DNA of 36,156 nucleotides from JAGNRR01 sp964612525 (GTDB lineage Bacteria > Bacteroidota > Bacteroidia > Chitinophagales > Chitinophagaceae): assembly GCA_964612525.1 (NCBI GenBank), contig CAZTCQ010000015.1, positions 1 through 36,156 on the forward strand. The letters run 5' to 3'. The notes beneath the pieces are model-generated. The model did no database searches, had not been told where the DNA came from, and saw only the letters and a program-made list of their open reading frames with translations. Position 1 is the first letter of the stretch. The number at the start of each line of letters is the position of its first letter. Made by a program: the position numbers and the translations under genes. This document shows positions 34,992 through 36,156 of the stretch, in pieces.

Positions 34992-35914
34992 GCCATTGCT
35001 AAGGACGCTGCTTCCTTTTTAAAATTATCACTCACAACTAGTTCTTTAGAACCCGGCGTGTACTTATAAAAACCTTCTCCCGTTTTACGACCTAAACGAT
35101 TGGCCTGAACCATGTTTTTTAACAAAGTGGCCGGTGCATATTTTTGCTTACCAATTTGGGTGGCCATCACATCTAAAATGCTATAGCAAGTATCCAAACC
35201 AATAAAATCAGCGAGTTGCAAAGGACCCATTGGATGTCCCATTCCTAATTTCATAATAGTGTCAATTTCTTCAACACCTGCTACTCCTTCCTGTAACGAA
35301 ATAATAGCCTCGTTAATCATAGGCATTAAAATTCTATTGGCTACAAAACCAGGATAATCTTGGGCTACGCAAGGTACTTTCCCCAACTTAACCGCCAAGG
35401 CTGTCACAGCGTTTGAAGTTTCTAAACTAGTGGCATAACCGTTAATAATTTCAACGAGCTTCATTACTGGAACGGGATTCATAAAATGCATTCCAATTAC
35501 CTTACTGGGCTTGTTTGTTTTTGAACCCAACCGTGTGATACTGACCGAAGATGTGTTCGAAGCCAGTATACAATCATCATTTGTGTGCTCATCCATTTGA
35601 GCAAAAATATTCTCTTTAAATTCAATATTTTCAGTAGCAGCCTCTACCACAATATCTCTATCCGTCAGGGCCGAAGCCATGTCTGTGGAAGTCGTAATGT
35701 TACCTAATGTTTTCTGCTTATCTTCTTCGGTGATAATTTCCTTTTTTATCTGGCGGTCTAAGTTTTTACCAATCGTAGCCAATGCCTTATCCAAAGCTTC
35801 TTGGGAAATGTCTACTAAGTTTACTTCGTGACCCGTCTGTGCGAATACATGACAAATTCCATTTCCCATTGTGCCGGCACCCACAACGGCTACCTTATTT
35901 ATTTCTTTACTCAT
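34988..35914 (-). CDS. 3-hydroxybutyryl-CoA dehydrogenase
   Basis: Interconverts 3-hydroxyacyl-CoA and 3-ketoacyl-CoA with NAD(P). The 308-residue protein has the Rossmann GAGTMG motif at 12-17, VVEAATEN, the LASNTSSVSIT segment and catalytic-region HFMNPVPVMKLVEII, then a C-terminal helical domain with PGFVANRI, ADFIGLD and RLGRKTGEGFYKY. The length is close to the stand-alone Hbd/PaaH type rather than fused FadB. Together with paaZ it would suit aromatic or fatty acyl-CoA breakdown, but the genes are 13 kb apart and no pathway cluster is visible. Confidence 0.95.
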   Translation of the reverse strand: MSKEINKVAVVGAGTMGNGICHVFAQTGHEVNLVDISQEALDKALATIGKNLDRQIKKEIITEEDKQKTLGNITTSTDMASALTDRDIVVEAATENIEFKENIFAQMDEHTNDDCILASNTSSVSITRLGSKTNKPSKVIGMHFMNPVPVMKLVEIINGYATSLETSNAVTALAVKLGKVPCVAQDYPGFVANRILMPMINEAIISLQEGVAGVEEIDTIMKLGMGHPMGPLQLADFIGLDTCYSILDVMATQIGKQKYAPATLLKNMVQANRLGRKTGEGFYKYTPGSKELVVSDNFKKEAASLAMA

Positions 35915-35946
35915 TTTTAGTACGTTCTATAATTATTTAATGGACG

Positions 35947-35954
35947 CAAATGTA
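35947..35954 (-). promoter_or_regulatory. -7 element of the 3-hydroxybutyryl-CoA dehydrogenase gene
   Basis: The minus strand reads TACATTTG, an exact TAnnTTTG match, 32 bases before the ATG at 35914, the longest spacing among the exact matches in this window. Confidence 0.45.
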
Positions 35955-36057
35955 AATGCGCACATAGGAATAGCCATATTGTAGACGCTAAACTTAGTAA
36001 GAAATAGTAAAACATATTATTATTTTGTACTTATGTAATGTACTAACAATCTAATGA

Positions 36058-36156
36058 ATGAAAAAATCATTCTGGGCTACTAGAACCAAACTGTTGATAA
36101 AAGATTCAACCTACGGCACATTTAAGAGTTCCTATCCCTTTTCCAACAATTCCTTA
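36058..36156 (+). CDS. Possible start of a further gene, cut by the window edge
   Basis: An ATG at 36058 opens 33 codons that run to the end of the window without a stop (it begins MKKSFWATRTKLL). The N-terminus is basic but has no hydrophobic core, and no family is recognisable. A different ATG four bases earlier opens only nine codons. In AT-rich DNA an open frame this short is weak evidence, so this may be noncoding. The rest of 35955-36057 shows no structure I can support. Confidence 0.2.
   Translation, partial: MKKSFWATRTKLLIKDSTYGTFKSSYPFSNNSL

Noticed and set aside
1..36156. CRISPR arrays, tRNA or rRNA genes, insertion sequences, phage or toxin-antitoxin genes
   Set aside because: No regularly spaced repeats, no clover-leaf candidates, no transposase- or integrase-like proteins were seen on reading the window.

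Overview
The window is a 36 kb stretch of an AT-rich Bacteroidota chromosome, probably a draft or metagenomic scaffold because it holds a 100-N gap. The lineage is suggested by several independent signs: a type IX secretion (T9SS) C-terminal sorting domain, a hybrid-length sensor kinase with a regulator-propeller and Y_Y_Y domain paired with a LytTR regulator, a short-chain threonine dehydrogenase, several small outer-membrane beta-barrel proteins with AQ-type signal peptides, near absence of strong Shine-Dalgarno sites, and repeated use of the Bacteroidota -7 promoter element TAnnTTTG. I cannot name a genus. No rRNA, tRNA, CRISPR array, transposase, phage gene or integrase was seen.

Layout. 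1-224: contig edge with a GC-rich hairpin and the ribD promoter. 225-2728 (+): ribD, a DMT-family permease and a YigZ/IMPACT protein in a gapless operon, converging on fbp (-). 3717-3986: divergent promoter region. 3987-7855 (+): a large membrane sensor kinase and its LytTR response regulator. 7907-12142 (-): smc and ogt. 12225-17677 (-): one very large T9SS-secreted repeat protein, artificially split by the N gap. 17844-19320 (-): secG with an upstream TPR-like gene. 19569-22915 (+): paaZ, a DUF2459 protein and a DUF2147 protein. 22922-24281 (-): two tandem paralogous outer-membrane barrels. 24426-26447 (-): an overlapping three-gene operon of threonine dehydrogenase, a YkgJ-type cysteine-cluster protein and a secreted HExxH protein. 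26518-29782 (+): kdsA, an SprT-like protein and two barrel proteins. 29853-31916 (-): metG. 32130-33056 (+): LD-carboxypeptidase. 33061-34323 (-): an orphan sensor kinase. 34416-34991 (+): YqgE. 34988-35914 (-): 3-hydroxybutyryl-CoA dehydrogenase. The last 240 bases hold its promoter and perhaps the start of a further gene.

How the genes fit together. Most are housekeeping or envelope functions: riboflavin (ribD), gluconeogenesis (fbp), chromosome condensation (smc), DNA repair (ogt), protein export (secG), LPS core (kdsA), peptidoglycan recycling (LD-carboxypeptidase), translation (metG), and threonine and CoA-thioester metabolism (tdh, paaZ, hydroxybutyryl-CoA dehydrogenase). The accessory part is the giant secreted protein, the sensor systems and the barrel families. 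I found no defence island or clearly new multi-gene system. The observations most worth following are the falsely split giant protein, the promoter elements that sit almost on the start codons, the missing start codon of the large sensor kinase, and two intergenic repeat structures.
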